Shown here: positions 1-6,541 of the stretch, piece by piece
Layout of the letters: every line of letters starts with the position of its first letter
Numbering within the stretch: position 1 is the first letter of the stretch
Origin: Chloroflexota bacterium
GTDB lineage: Bacteria; Chloroflexota; Dehalococcoidia; Dehalococcoidales; RBG-16-60-22
Length of the DNA: 9,424 nucleotides
Assembly (NCBI GenBank): GCA_025358235.1
Contig: JANYKH010000145.1
Coordinates: 1-9,424, forward strand
Direction: 5' to 3'
The notes under the pieces: model-generated
Databases searched by the model: none
What the model was told of the DNA's origin: nothing
Seen by the model: only the letters and a program-made list of their open reading frames with translations
Position numbers and translations under genes: made by a program

Positions 1-51
1 GTTTGCTTCCCAAGCAAAAAGTCGTGGGTTCGAATCCCATCACCCGCTCCA
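1..51 (+). tRNA. tRNA-Gly (anticodon CCC), 3' part only
   Basis: The window begins inside this tRNA. An anticodon stem TTTGC (2-6) pairs with GCAAA (14-18) around loop TTCCCAA, which places anticodon CCC at 9-11 and reads the glycine codon GGG. A five-base variable region (19-23) is followed by T-stem GTGGG (24-28), T-loop TTCGAAT (29-35) and stem CCCAT (36-40), with one G-T pair. The 3' acceptor strand CACCCGC (41-47), discriminator T48 and an encoded CCA (49-51) complete it. The D-arm and 5' acceptor strand lie outside the window, so the exact start is unknown. Confidence 0.95.
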
Positions 52-119
52 ATGTTCATCGTTCCTTAAACCTTTTCCGCACTTGTTGCCTCATCCTCTT
101 GTCCGGTTACCGCCAAATT

Positions 120-157
120 GGTACCCCATCGGCACCTCTCAGGTACTTTAGGCACCT
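120..157. repeat. Four helically phased GGYAC motifs
   Basis: GGTACCC (120-126), GGCACCT (131-137), GGTACTT (142-148) and GGCACCT (151-157) start 11, 11 and 9 bases apart, about one per helical turn. They lie directly upstream of a TATAAT box at 178-183 and of the two small membrane-protein genes. The spacing is what a regulator binding one face of DNA would need. No regulator is known for it, and short GC-rich words can recur by chance. Confidence 0.35.
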
Positions 158-177
158 GATTGTCCACTTTCCCGGAA

Positions 178-183
178 TATAAT
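178..183 (+). promoter_or_regulatory. Candidate -10 box for the DUF5658/YkvA pair
   Basis: A perfect TATAAT lies 37 bases upstream of the chosen start codon at 221. No good -35 hexamer occurs at 16-18 bases (155-160 reads CCTGAT), so if real this promoter probably depends on an activator. The phased GGYAC motifs end 20 bases upstream of it. Confidence 0.35.
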
Positions 184-220
184 TCTGAAAAGCGGGCTCG
201 CAAAAATGGCAGGTGACGTA

Positions 221-538
221 ATGGAACAGTTGAAAATTGGGCTTTCCAACTACCGTCTTCGGATTCTTCTCGGCGCTCTCTTTGCCGCCATCGCCGCTGA
301 CGGCGTCATCACCATCTTTTTGCTGCAAAACGGCCTGGCCTATGAAGCCAATCCTTTCTTGACTTACTGGGTGGAGCGTGACGCATTTCTGGCGCTGAAA
401 TTGACCGGCGGCCTCCTGGTTTCTCTTTACCTGGCCCTGCTTTACACCCGGCACCCCCGGCTGTCTATGGGCGTCTCAACTTCCGCGTTGACCATGTATA
501 CCGCCATCGTCTATTGGAACCTGTTTATCCTGATATAA
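221..538 (+). CDS. Small integral membrane protein, DUF5658-like
   Basis: A 105-residue protein with three predicted membrane helices (about residues 14-35, 55-75 and 83-104). The motif ADG (26-28) in helix 1 and EANP (42-45) just after it, followed by a lysine entering helix 2 (K60), match the pattern I associate with the DUF5658 family, whose function is unknown. The start at 221 is preferred over an in-frame ATG at 206 because AGGTG (211-215) sits five bases before the 221 ATG; the 206 codon has only A-rich sequence upstream. It ends seven bases before the next gene, with which it is probably co-transcribed. It occupies the inner membrane; no catalytic residues are apparent. Confidence 0.75.
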   Translation: MEQLKIGLSNYRLRILLGALFAAIAADGVITIFLLQNGLAYEANPFLTYWVERDAFLALKLTGGLLVSLYLALLYTRHPRLSMGVSTSALTMYTAIVYWNLFILI

Positions 539-545
539 TAGGTGG

Positions 546-929
546 GTGGATTTAAAAGGACTTAAAAACAAAGGCCGGCTGCTAAAAACCCAGACTTACA
601 CTCTTTATCTTGCCTGCCGCCACCCCGCCACCCCCTGGTACGCCAAACTCTTCATGGGCTGTGTCGTCGCCTACGCCATCTGCCCCATAGACCTCATCCC
701 TGATTTCATACCCGTTTTGGGTTACCTTGATGACCTTATTATAGTTCCCGGCGGCATTTACCTCGCCCTAAAAATGATTCCCCGCCCCGTTTACACCGAG
801 TGCCTGGCCCGGGCTGAAACCGGCGCCATAAACACCCGCACTAAATGGATTGCCCTGTCGGTCGTGATATTAATCTGGGCGGTCGTCCTATTTTTCGCGG
901 TAAAATTTCTATGGGGACTTTTCCGTTAA
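546..929 (+). CDS. YkvA family (DUF1232) membrane protein
   Basis: A 127-residue protein carrying the DUF1232 signature: C46-P-I-D-L-I-P-D53 followed by FIPVLGYLDD (54-63), which is very characteristic of YkvA-like proteins. A hydrophobic segment surrounds the motif and a clear transmembrane helix sits near the C-terminus (about 101-123). The molecular function of the family is not established. GTG at 546 is the only plausible start, because an in-frame stop lies at 531-533. The purine-rich AGGTGG (540-545) abuts the start codon instead of standing 5-9 bases away, so initiation may depend on translation of the upstream gene, which stops at 538. Its 3' end faces the reductase gene on the other strand with only seven bases between the two stop codons. 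Confidence 0.85.
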   Translation: MDLKGLKNKGRLLKTQTYTLYLACRHPATPWYAKLFMGCVVAYAICPIDLIPDFIPVLGYLDDLIIVPGGIYLALKMIPRPVYTECLARAETGAINTRTKWIALSVVILIWAVVLFFAVKFLWGLFR

Positions 930-936
930 TCCGATC

Positions 937-2082
937 TCACTGCTTTGGGCCGATCAGGGCGTGGGCTTTCTTCAGCGATCCCGGAATATCAAATCCCTGG
1001 GGGCAGACTTTCATGCACTCCCCGCATTCGGTGCACATATTCGCCCGTTGATTAGGGGCCAGATGCCGGCCGTAAAAGAATGATGGTCCTGTTGGGTCAT
1101 CGTAAATCGTGGCATTGTTATACATTTCCATAATCATCGGTATGACGACGCCTTGCGGGCAGGGCTGGCAATAACCACAACCGGTGCAGGGTGATGGGGA
1201 AAGGGCTTTCCAGGCTTCCCTCGCCTTATCGAAGAGCACCTGTTCTTTGGCCGTGATCAGTCCCACCCGGGACTTTTCTGCCGTCGCGATGTTCTCAACG
1301 ACTTGCTCCATTTTGCTCATGCCGCTCAGCACGACGGACACTTCCGGACGGTCCCACACCCACAGCAAACCCCACTCCGCCGGACTCCGTTTGATTGCCG
1401 CGCTGCCCCATATCTTTTTCACTGATTCCGGAGGCCGTTTGACCAGTCCTCCCCCCCGCAGCGGCTCCATCACTACCACCGCCAGCCCCTTATCCGCCCC
1501 ATATTTCAGCCCCTTCAGGCCGGACTGGAAATTAATGTCCATGTAGTTCATCTGGATCTGGCACAGCGTCCAGTTGTCATATCCGTCGACGATCTCTTTA
1601 AAAGCGTCGAAATTATCATGGAAGGAAAACCCAAGCTTCCCGATTTTCCCCTGCGCCATCTGACTTTCTGCCCATTTCAGCACGCCGAGATTTTTTAATT
1701 TATTCCAGGGCGCATGGCCCAGCCCGTGCAGCAGGTAAAAATCTATTTTGTCCACATCGAGTCTTCTCAGTTGCTCTTCCAGATATTTATCGAAATCAGC
1801 CGTGGATTGTGTCATCCAGGAGGGCAGTTTTGTCGCTATTTTTACTCTTTCGCGGTAACCGTTCTTCAGGGCTTTTCCCACCGCCCCCTCGCTGTGTCCC
1901 TCATGGTACGGATAAGCCGTGTCGATATAGTTTACGCCGTGGTCGATGGCGTAGCGGATCATCGCCGTGGACTGTTCTTCATCGATTTGTCCCACTTTGC
2001 CGCCGATAATAGGCAAACGCATCGCGCCGAATCCCAGCGCCGAAACCTGCCAGTCAAGTTTGCCGAATTTGCGGTATTGCAT
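937..2082 (-). CDS. Aldo/keto reductase with C-terminal ferredoxin-like Fe-S domain
   Basis: A 381-residue cytoplasmic oxidoreductase. Residues 1-290 form an aldo/keto reductase barrel with the catalytic tetrad visible as D54, Y59, K85 and H119 (contexts DTAYPY, ATK, LLHG). The C-terminal part adds two cysteine clusters: C299, C302, C305, C308 followed by P, and C350, C353, C356, C360 followed by P, which can hold two [4Fe-4S] clusters. This architecture is known in the YghZ/Tas-related AKR group common in anaerobes; electrons probably pass between the Fe-S clusters and the barrel, but the substrate is unknown. The ATG at 2082 is supported by GGGAG about six bases upstream (TTGGGAGCGATAAATG). 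The gene is monocistronic, with its own promoter and a palindrome upstream. Confidence 0.93.
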   Translation of the reverse strand: MQYRKFGKLDWQVSALGFGAMRLPIIGGKVGQIDEEQSTAMIRYAIDHGVNYIDTAYPYHEGHSEGAVGKALKNGYRERVKIATKLPSWMTQSTADFDKYLEEQLRRLDVDKIDFYLLHGLGHAPWNKLKNLGVLKWAESQMAQGKIGKLGFSFHDNFDAFKEIVDGYDNWTLCQIQMNYMDINFQSGLKGLKYGADKGLAVVVMEPLRGGGLVKRPPESVKKIWGSAAIKRSPAEWGLLWVWDRPEVSVVLSGMSKMEQVVENIATAEKSRVGLITAKEQVLFDKAREAWKALSPSPCTGCGYCQPCPQGVVIPMIMEMYNNATIYDDPTGPSFFYGRHLAPNQRANMCTECGECMKVCPQGFDIPGSLKKAHALIGPKQ

Positions 2083-2103
2083 TTATCGCTCCCAAGAAAA
2101 ATT

Positions 2104-2124
2104 TAAACGATCGTTTATATTATA
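2104..2124 (-). promoter_or_regulatory. Reductase promoter with 14-bp palindromic operator
   Basis: On the minus strand a perfect TATAAT (2119-2124) is followed at once by the perfect palindrome TAAACGATCGTTTA (2104-2117). Extending it to 2101-2120 keeps 18 of 20 symmetric positions. The expected transcription start, about seven bases after the -10 box, falls near the palindrome centre, a typical place for a repressor. The palindrome resembles operators of TetR-type dimeric repressors, but no such regulator is in the window. The -35 region is weak (AATCAT at 17 bases). Confidence 0.55.
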
Positions 2125-2405
2125 CACGACCCGGAAAGGCTATGATTACCTTGTAATTAGGAGGGGTCTGCCGGACGACGAAGCAATCCGTTTCTATCAC
2201 ACCTAGCCATGCCTCGCAAAGAAGCCACCAGCGACCCTTTTCCCCGAAATATGTCTTCCCCACATGGTAAAATGCGGAACAGGAAAAAATTGAAGCAACG
2301 GGCGTGTCTGATGGTCATTTCCTCTCCCATTAAACAACTTAGTCAATACCACAGAGGATTAAGGGTGAGGGGAAACTACTACAGCCAATTAAGGATGTAA
2401 AATCC
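2125..2405. other. Divergent intergenic region between reductase and idi
   Basis: About 280 bases hold no convincing gene. Open frames here have no ribosome-binding site and no recognisable product. AAGGATG (2391-2397) is the likely idi ribosome-binding site. No confident idi promoter can be picked. The segment GACGAAGCAATC near 2174-2187 recalls, from memory, fragments of short dispersed repeats in anaerobe genomes; this is unverified. Confidence 0.5.
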
Positions 2406-2999
2406 ATGCGCCAACAAAATTCGAACATCCCGGAATTTATAACCCTCGTCGATGAATCAGGGAAGGACCTGCTTAATCCGGACGGCTCAGTTATGTCTGA
2501 GGAAAAATATGCCGCCCACCGCCGCCCTGCCCTCCACCGCGCCGTCTCCGTCTTTATCTTCAACTCGTCCGGCCGGCTTTTACTCCAGCAGCGCGCCCTC
2601 GCCAAGTACCATTCCGGCGGCCTCTGGACTAATACCACTTGCGGCCATCCCCGCCCACTGGAATCTCCCCTCGCCTGCGCCCAAAGACGGCTGAATCAAG
2701 AAATGGGCATCAGTACAGACCTGCTTGAATTATTTACTTTTCGCTATCAGGCTGAGGTGGGCGACCTTATCGAAAATGAATTCGACCACGTCTTTGCCGG
2801 ACTCTTTGAAGGCGATGCCCGCCCTGACCCCGCCGAAGCTATGGCCGCCCGCTGGCAAACCGTCGACAAAATTACTAAAGACCTTGCCGCCAACCCCGCC
2901 CGCTATACCGTCTGGTTCCGGCAGTGCTTCGCCCGCACTATCTCCGCCGCCCTGGACCGCGACATCCTCAGGTCACAGTGCGGCGACGGCTCCCTCTAA
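2406..2999 (+). CDS. idi: Isopentenyl-diphosphate delta-isomerase, type I
   Basis: A 197-residue Nudix-fold enzyme that interconverts isopentenyl and dimethylallyl diphosphate in isoprenoid synthesis, in the cytoplasm. The type I signature is complete: metal-site histidines H38 and H44, the catalytic cysteine in TTCGHP (C79, H81), the Nudix-like glutamate E99 in QEMG, and the second catalytic motif ENE (E123, E125). These correspond to H25, H32, C67, H69, E87, E114 and E116 of E. coli Idi. Length is normal, slightly longer than E. coli at the C-terminus. ATG at 2406 follows AAGGATG (2391-2397) at a reasonable distance. The gene stands alone on its strand between an oxidoreductase and a C-S lyase, with no other isoprenoid gene in the window. 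Confidence 0.95.
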   Translation: MRQQNSNIPEFITLVDESGKDLLNPDGSVMSEEKYAAHRRPALHRAVSVFIFNSSGRLLLQQRALAKYHSGGLWTNTTCGHPRPLESPLACAQRRLNQEMGISTDLLELFTFRYQAEVGDLIENEFDHVFAGLFEGDARPDPAEAMAARWQTVDKITKDLAANPARYTVWFRQCFARTISAALDRDILRSQCGDGSL

Positions 3000-3063
3000 C
3001 CGGCAGGAGTGTCTCTCAAGCCTGTTGTCTTCTCGTGCCAGTTTACCCGTTGTGGTTCTTGTT

Positions 3064-3085
3064 CCCTTTCCCTGTAGGGAAAGGG
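3064..3085. repeat. Strong intergenic hairpin (10-bp arms)
   Basis: CCCTTTCCCT (3064-3073) is mirrored by AGGGAAAGGG (3076-3085) with two bases between, allowing a stem of nine pairs with a TGTA loop. It lies between the convergent idi and malY-like genes and could slow or stop transcription from either side. Neither side has a T-run, so a classical intrinsic terminator is unlikely. The following CTAGGGATAGGG continues the G-rich theme, suggesting a dispersed palindromic repeat. Confidence 0.6.
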
Positions 3086-3116
3086 CTAGGGATAGGGTGA
3101 AAATTCCCAACAATTG

Positions 3117-3172
3117 CCCCCTTCCGGATGGCCCAGGATCATATTATTGAGAAGACTGTTGCCGGAAGGGGG
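3117..3172. repeat. Inverted repeat with 11-bp arms
   Basis: CCCCCTTCCGG (3117-3127) and CCGGAAGGGGG (3162-3172) are perfect inverted arms around a 34-base, less GC-rich core. The right arm is followed by TTAGGGGG. With the hairpin at 3064-3085 it fills most of the spacer between idi and the C-S lyase. The form suits a small non-coding dispersed repeat or a remnant MITE. No target duplication was identified. Confidence 0.6.
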
Positions 3173-3240
3173 TTAGGGGGATAGCTGTCGCGCGTGCTTG
3201 GTGTTAAGCCCCGGTGTCCTTCAAAATCTTGATGGAATAG

Positions 3241-4437
3241 TTAAAGCCCCGCTATTGCTCTCTCTAACCGCTTAAATGCCTCGGTCAAAAGCCCTCTCGG
3301 ACAGGCTATATTCATTCTGGCGAAGCCTTCTCCGCCCTGCCCAAACAGGAACCCGTCATCCAGCCCCACCAGCGCCTTTTCCCGCAGGAAAGTCCTTAGT
3401 TCCAGCGGCTTCAATCCCAGCTTGCGGAAATCCAGCCAGACCAGGTATGTCCCCTCCGGCTTGATCACCTTAACGAGCGGTATTTTATCCTCAAAGAAGT
3501 CCAGCGTGTAATACAGGTTTCCCTGGATATAGGCCAGCAGTTGCTCCAGCCACTCGTCTCCGTGCCGGTACGCCGCTTCCATCGCCGTCAGCCCGAACAG
3601 GTTTGGCGATGACATGATTCCCGCCCCCGCGGTCTGAAAATCCCTTCTTAATTTTTTGTTCGGGATGATTACTGTAGATGCACCCAGCCCCGGCAGGTTA
3701 AATGTCTTGCTCGGCGCCATGCAGATCATGGAATTCTGCTCAAACTCCTTTGATATCGCCGCGAAAGGCGTATGTTTGGCCCCTTTGTATAATAACTCGC
3801 AGTGGATCTCGTCGGAAATAACCACTCCCCCGTGCCCGATTGCGATATTCCCCATTTGGGTCAGCTCTTCCTTCGTCCATACCCTGCCCACCGGGTTTTG
3901 CGGGTTGCACAGCACGATAGCTTTAGCTCGGCTCTGCTTCGGCCTCATGCCGATTTTAGCGTGAAAGTGTTCGTCAAGGTTGGCGAAGTCCATCTCGTAA
4001 TGGCCCCGTTTTAACCTCAGTTCGTTCACCAGAATCTGGCAGCCGCCGTTGGTTACCGCCGTGAAGAACGGATAATAAACCGGAGTTTGCAGCACCACTT
4101 CGTCGCCGGGCCTTGTGACTGCCCGGACCGCGATATTCAAAGCCGGGACTACCCCCGCCGTAAAGACAATCCACTCCGGCTCGATCTTCCAGTTGAACTT
4201 CCTCTGGGCTCTTTCGATGATCGCTTCAATAAGCCCGTGCCCGGCCTGGGTATAACCGTAAAACTCGTGCTCAGCACGCGATTTCAGCGCATCGACAATG
4301 GGTTTGGCGGCGGGAAAGTCCATATCTGCCACCCACAGAGGCAGGACTTCCTTATTGCCGAAGACAGACGCGACCGCGTCCCACTTAACGCAGTTCGTCT
4401 CGGTCCGGCTGCAAACTTCATCGAAATCGTATTTCAC
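3241..4437 (-). CDS. PLP-dependent C-S lyase / aminotransferase, PatB/MalY type
   Basis: A 398-residue fold-type I PLP enzyme of the PatB/MalY family, which cleaves the C-S bond of cystathionine or cysteine conjugates to give thiol, pyruvate and ammonia; some members act as aminotransferases. Visible marks are N181 in NPQNPVGR, D209 in SDEIH, the Schiff-base lysine K244 in APSKTFNLPG, and the carboxylate-binding arginine R374 in FARMN. The N-terminal LWVADMDF (34-41) is typical of this family. Translation starts at GTG (4435-4437), backed by AGGAG (4444-4448) six bases upstream. It lies 24 bases after the ABC ATPase gene on the same strand, so it is probably last in that transcript. The true substrate cannot be read from sequence, and a MalY-like regulatory side role is possible. 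Confidence 0.9.
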   Translation of the reverse strand: MKYDFDEVCSRTETNCVKWDAVASVFGNKEVLPLWVADMDFPAAKPIVDALKSRAEHEFYGYTQAGHGLIEAIIERAQRKFNWKIEPEWIVFTAGVVPALNIAVRAVTRPGDEVVLQTPVYYPFFTAVTNGGCQILVNELRLKRGHYEMDFANLDEHFHAKIGMRPKQSRAKAIVLCNPQNPVGRVWTKEELTQMGNIAIGHGGVVISDEIHCELLYKGAKHTPFAAISKEFEQNSMICMAPSKTFNLPGLGASTVIIPNKKLRRDFQTAGAGIMSSPNLFGLTAMEAAYRHGDEWLEQLLAYIQGNLYYTLDFFEDKIPLVKVIKPEGTYLVWLDFRKLGLKPLELRTFLREKALVGLDDGFLFGQGGEGFARMNIACPRGLLTEAFKRLERAIAGL

Positions 4438-4461
4438 TCTGTTCTCCTGCCCGGTTCCGGA

Positions 4462-5148
4462 TTATCGCTTCAGGTCGGACGCTATCCTTCCGTCCTTAAT
4501 CTCAATAATCCGGTCCGTGTGCTCCGCGATGCGCTGGTCATGCGTCACAATGATAAAAGTCGTGCCCATCGCCTTGTTGATTTCCCGGAAAATGCGATAA
4601 AGGTTCTCGGTATTTTCCGTATCAAGGTTGCCGCTGGGCTCGTCTGCTAGCACTACTTTGGGATTGTTTATGAGAGCGCGTATTATGGCTGTGCGCTGCT
4701 GCTGGCCGCCGGACATCCGGGTCGCCAGGTTCTTCTTCACCTTTTTAATGCCCAGCAAGTCAAAGAGTTCATCCGCTCTTTTTATTATATCTGCGCCGGG
4801 CTGGCGTTTTTTTATCCAGTAAGGCATCAGCACGTTTTCCAGCGCCGTAAACTCCGGCAAAAGGTAATGGAATTGAAAGACAAAACCCAGGGTTTTGTTC
4901 CGGAGATCGGCCAGTTCATCCTTGCTTAAATTGGCCGTTTTCCGCCCATCGATTGTAACCTCTCCCCGTGTGGGCCGGTCCAGCGTGCCGATGATGTTAA
5001 GCAGGGTCGTTTTGCCGCTGCCGGATTGTCCCATGATGCAGTTGAATGACCCCGGCTCAAATACCAGGTTTATCCCGAACAGCACCTGCACGTCGATGCC
5101 GCCGCGGTAAACCTTGTCCACCTGTTGTATTTCTACAATGCCGGGCAT
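4462..5148 (-). CDS. ABC transporter ATP-binding protein, LolD/MacB family
   Basis: A 228-residue nucleotide-binding subunit on the cytoplasmic face of the membrane, partner of the adjacent permease. All ATPase motifs are present: Walker [10 protein letters not shown] (40-48), Q-loop Q92, signature MSGGQQQR (145-152), Walker B VVLADE (165-170) with catalytic E170, D-loop SGNLD (172-176) and switch histidine H203. The QQQR form of the signature and the short length are usual in the LolD/MacB/FtsE branch, whose members drive export or extraction of lipids, peptides or lipoproteins instead of solute import. The ATG at 5148 lies one base after the permease stop codon (5150-5152), and its ribosome-binding site (GGGAAGG) is inside the permease end, so the two are likely translationally coupled. 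Confidence 0.95.
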   Translation of the reverse strand: MPGIVEIQQVDKVYRGGIDVQVLFGINLVFEPGSFNCIMGQSGSGKTTLLNIIGTLDRPTRGEVTIDGRKTANLSKDELADLRNKTLGFVFQFHYLLPEFTALENVLMPYWIKKRQPGADIIKRADELFDLLGIKKVKKNLATRMSGGQQQRTAIIRALINNPKVVLADEPSGNLDTENTENLYRIFREINKAMGTTFIIVTHDQRIAEHTDRIIEIKDGRIASDLKR

Positions 5149-5149
5149 T

Positions 5150-6304
5150 TTAGCCTTCCCTGATCACGTCAGCCGGATTCAGACTTAAGGATCTTTTGGC
5201 CGGTATCAGCCCTGCCAGCCCCGAAGCGGCCAGCGCAATTGCCCAGGACGTGATGACAAAATTATAGTCCAGATAGAGATCAATTAGAGGCAGTTGTCCC
5301 GGTTGGGTCGTAAAGGATGCGAAAGCATAAACCAGCCACAACCCGAAGGCCACCCCCGGCACCGATCCCGCCACTCCCAGCAGCAGCCCCTCGTAAATGA
5401 AAATCAGGCTGGCGGCGCGGTCTTTAATCCCCATCGCCTTCAGAATGCCGATTTGCCGGGATTTTTGGAAAACGGTTATGGCCAGGATACTTGCAATAGC
5501 GATAACCACAGAAATGATGATGAAAATCTGAATCATCAGGCTTGAGATAGTCTGTCCCTGGAGGCCGCTCAGCAGTTCCCGGTTCTGGCCTTTCCAGTTT
5601 TCAATCTTGATATTTTGGCTGTTTAAATCGGTGTTTAATTGCGCCGCGACTACATCCGCCTGAAAAAGGTCATTCAAAGTCAACTCGATGGAAGTAATCC
5701 GTTGGCCGATATCGAAGAAGCTCTGCGCGGTTTCCAGCGTGGTGATAACCCAGGTTTTGTTCAATTGGGCTATCCCCAGATCGAAGAAACCCGCTATCCG
5801 GTAGATGCCGGTTACGCCGTCCGTTCTCCGAAGCGGTATTTCATCCCCGATTTTATATTTTAATTCGTTGTTTAATTCCCTGCCGATGAGCACTTCGTTG
5901 CGGGTTGGGTTCGGGTTCCCCTCGTACACCGCCCCGCTGAAATTGTAGATTTTGTTCGCCTCGGCCAGATCAAAACCCCTGACCAGGATCGGATTCGTTT
6001 TACCGTTTTTATCGGTCAGCGCGTTGCCGTTCGCGGAGATTGACACTATTTTGACGCTGTTTGTGCGGCTCAGGTTGTCCAGGATGGTTCGTGAGTCTTT
6101 AATGATAACCTGGTCTGTGGCGGAAGTAATCGTAATCTGCGGCGAATGTCCGATGGTGCGGTTGATGATTGTTGTCTGCAGGCTGGTAATCAACAGCCCC
6201 ACAAAAATCTGGGCAGATACCGCCAGCGCGATGCCGGAAACAATCAGGATGGTTTGCATCTTCCCGGCGGTTAAAAAGCGTACAGCGATCTTTAGCGGCA
6301 GCAT
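5150..6304 (-). CDS. ABC transporter permease, FtsX/LolC/MacB type
   Basis: A 384-residue membrane subunit with the four-helix MacB/LolC layout: helix 1 at about 17-40, a large extracytoplasmic MacB_PCD-like domain (about 41-254), then three helices at about 255-278, 300-327 and 349-368. The cytoplasmic loop QKSRQIGILKAMG (280-292) is the conserved FtsX coupling region that contacts the ATPase, and the C-terminus NPADVIREG is typical. A single permease gene implies a homodimer with the neighbouring ATPase. The ATG at 6304 is preceded by GGGAGG (6313-6318) with eight bases of spacing. It is the first gene of the unit that also holds the ATPase and the C-S lyase. The transported substrate is not predictable; no accessory periplasmic or adaptor (MacA-like) gene is next to it. 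Confidence 0.93.
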   Translation of the reverse strand: MLPLKIAVRFLTAGKMQTILIVSGIALAVSAQIFVGLLITSLQTTIINRTIGHSPQITITSATDQVIIKDSRTILDNLSRTNSVKIVSISANGNALTDKNGKTNPILVRGFDLAEANKIYNFSGAVYEGNPNPTRNEVLIGRELNNELKYKIGDEIPLRRTDGVTGIYRIAGFFDLGIAQLNKTWVITTLETAQSFFDIGQRITSIELTLNDLFQADVVAAQLNTDLNSQNIKIENWKGQNRELLSGLQGQTISSLMIQIFIIISVVIAIASILAITVFQKSRQIGILKAMGIKDRAASLIFIYEGLLLGVAGSVPGVAFGLWLVYAFASFTTQPGQLPLIDLYLDYNFVITSWAIALAASGLAGLIPAKRSLSLNPADVIREG

Positions 6305-6385
6305 TAGCCTGACCTCCCGTAGAACTCAGTCTTCCTGGGGTGGTGGGGGGTTGCAGCGGCTAAGTACCTATCGCTCATGTGCCTT

Positions 6386-6391
6386 AGTATA
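6386..6391 (-). promoter_or_regulatory. Candidate -10 box for the ABC/C-S-lyase unit
   Basis: On the minus strand TATACT occurs 82 bases upstream of the permease ATG. The -35 region at 17 bases (TGAAAA) is a poor match, so this is tentative. The presumed leader would include the C-rich complement of a G-rich tract at 6337-6350. Confidence 0.3.
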
Positions 6392-6477
6392 CCTGATTGA
6401 GCGGGCATTTTTCATGACTCATGCAAGGTTGTTTTGGTAAATTGTCCTTCGGAATTTCTGGACCGGTGGGTCGGAAA

Positions 6478-6490
6478 GCCCCGATGGGGC
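6478..6490 (-). terminator. Weak hairpin after the sensor kinase gene
   Basis: GCCCC (6478-6482) pairs with GGGGC (6486-6490) over a three-base loop. On the minus strand it lies about 50 bases past the kinase stop and is followed by only three Ts. It may be a weak terminator for the two-component genes. The remainder of 6305-6541 shows no gene. Confidence 0.3.
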
Positions 6491-6541
6491 AATGTTTAAT
6501 GAATGGTACTTTCATGTTAAAAATCGATGCAGAACACGGGC

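Noticed and set aside
1..205. Possible integration site of a mobile element at the tRNA-Gly 3' end
   Set aside because: No integrase gene and no second copy of the tRNA end were seen in the window.
2157..2206. AGGAGGGG followed by a short open frame ending at 2206
   Set aside because: The Shine-Dalgarno-like run has no ATG/GTG/TTG at a suitable distance, and only a 12-codon CTG-started frame would be possible.
2318..2375. TTTCCTCTCCC and GGGTGAGGGGAAA as a second inverted repeat before idi
   Set aside because: Pairing is only about 5+2+3 base pairs with a bulge and mismatches, too weak to call, although it resembles the repeats after idi.
2209..2400. 63-residue open frame on the plus strand upstream of idi
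   Set aside because: There is no ribosome-binding site, the composition is not protein-like, and the frame runs through the idi leader and ribosome-binding site.
4087..4650. 187-residue plus-strand open frame across the C-S lyase and ABC ATPase genes
   Set aside because: It is antisense to two genes with full catalytic motifs and matches no family.
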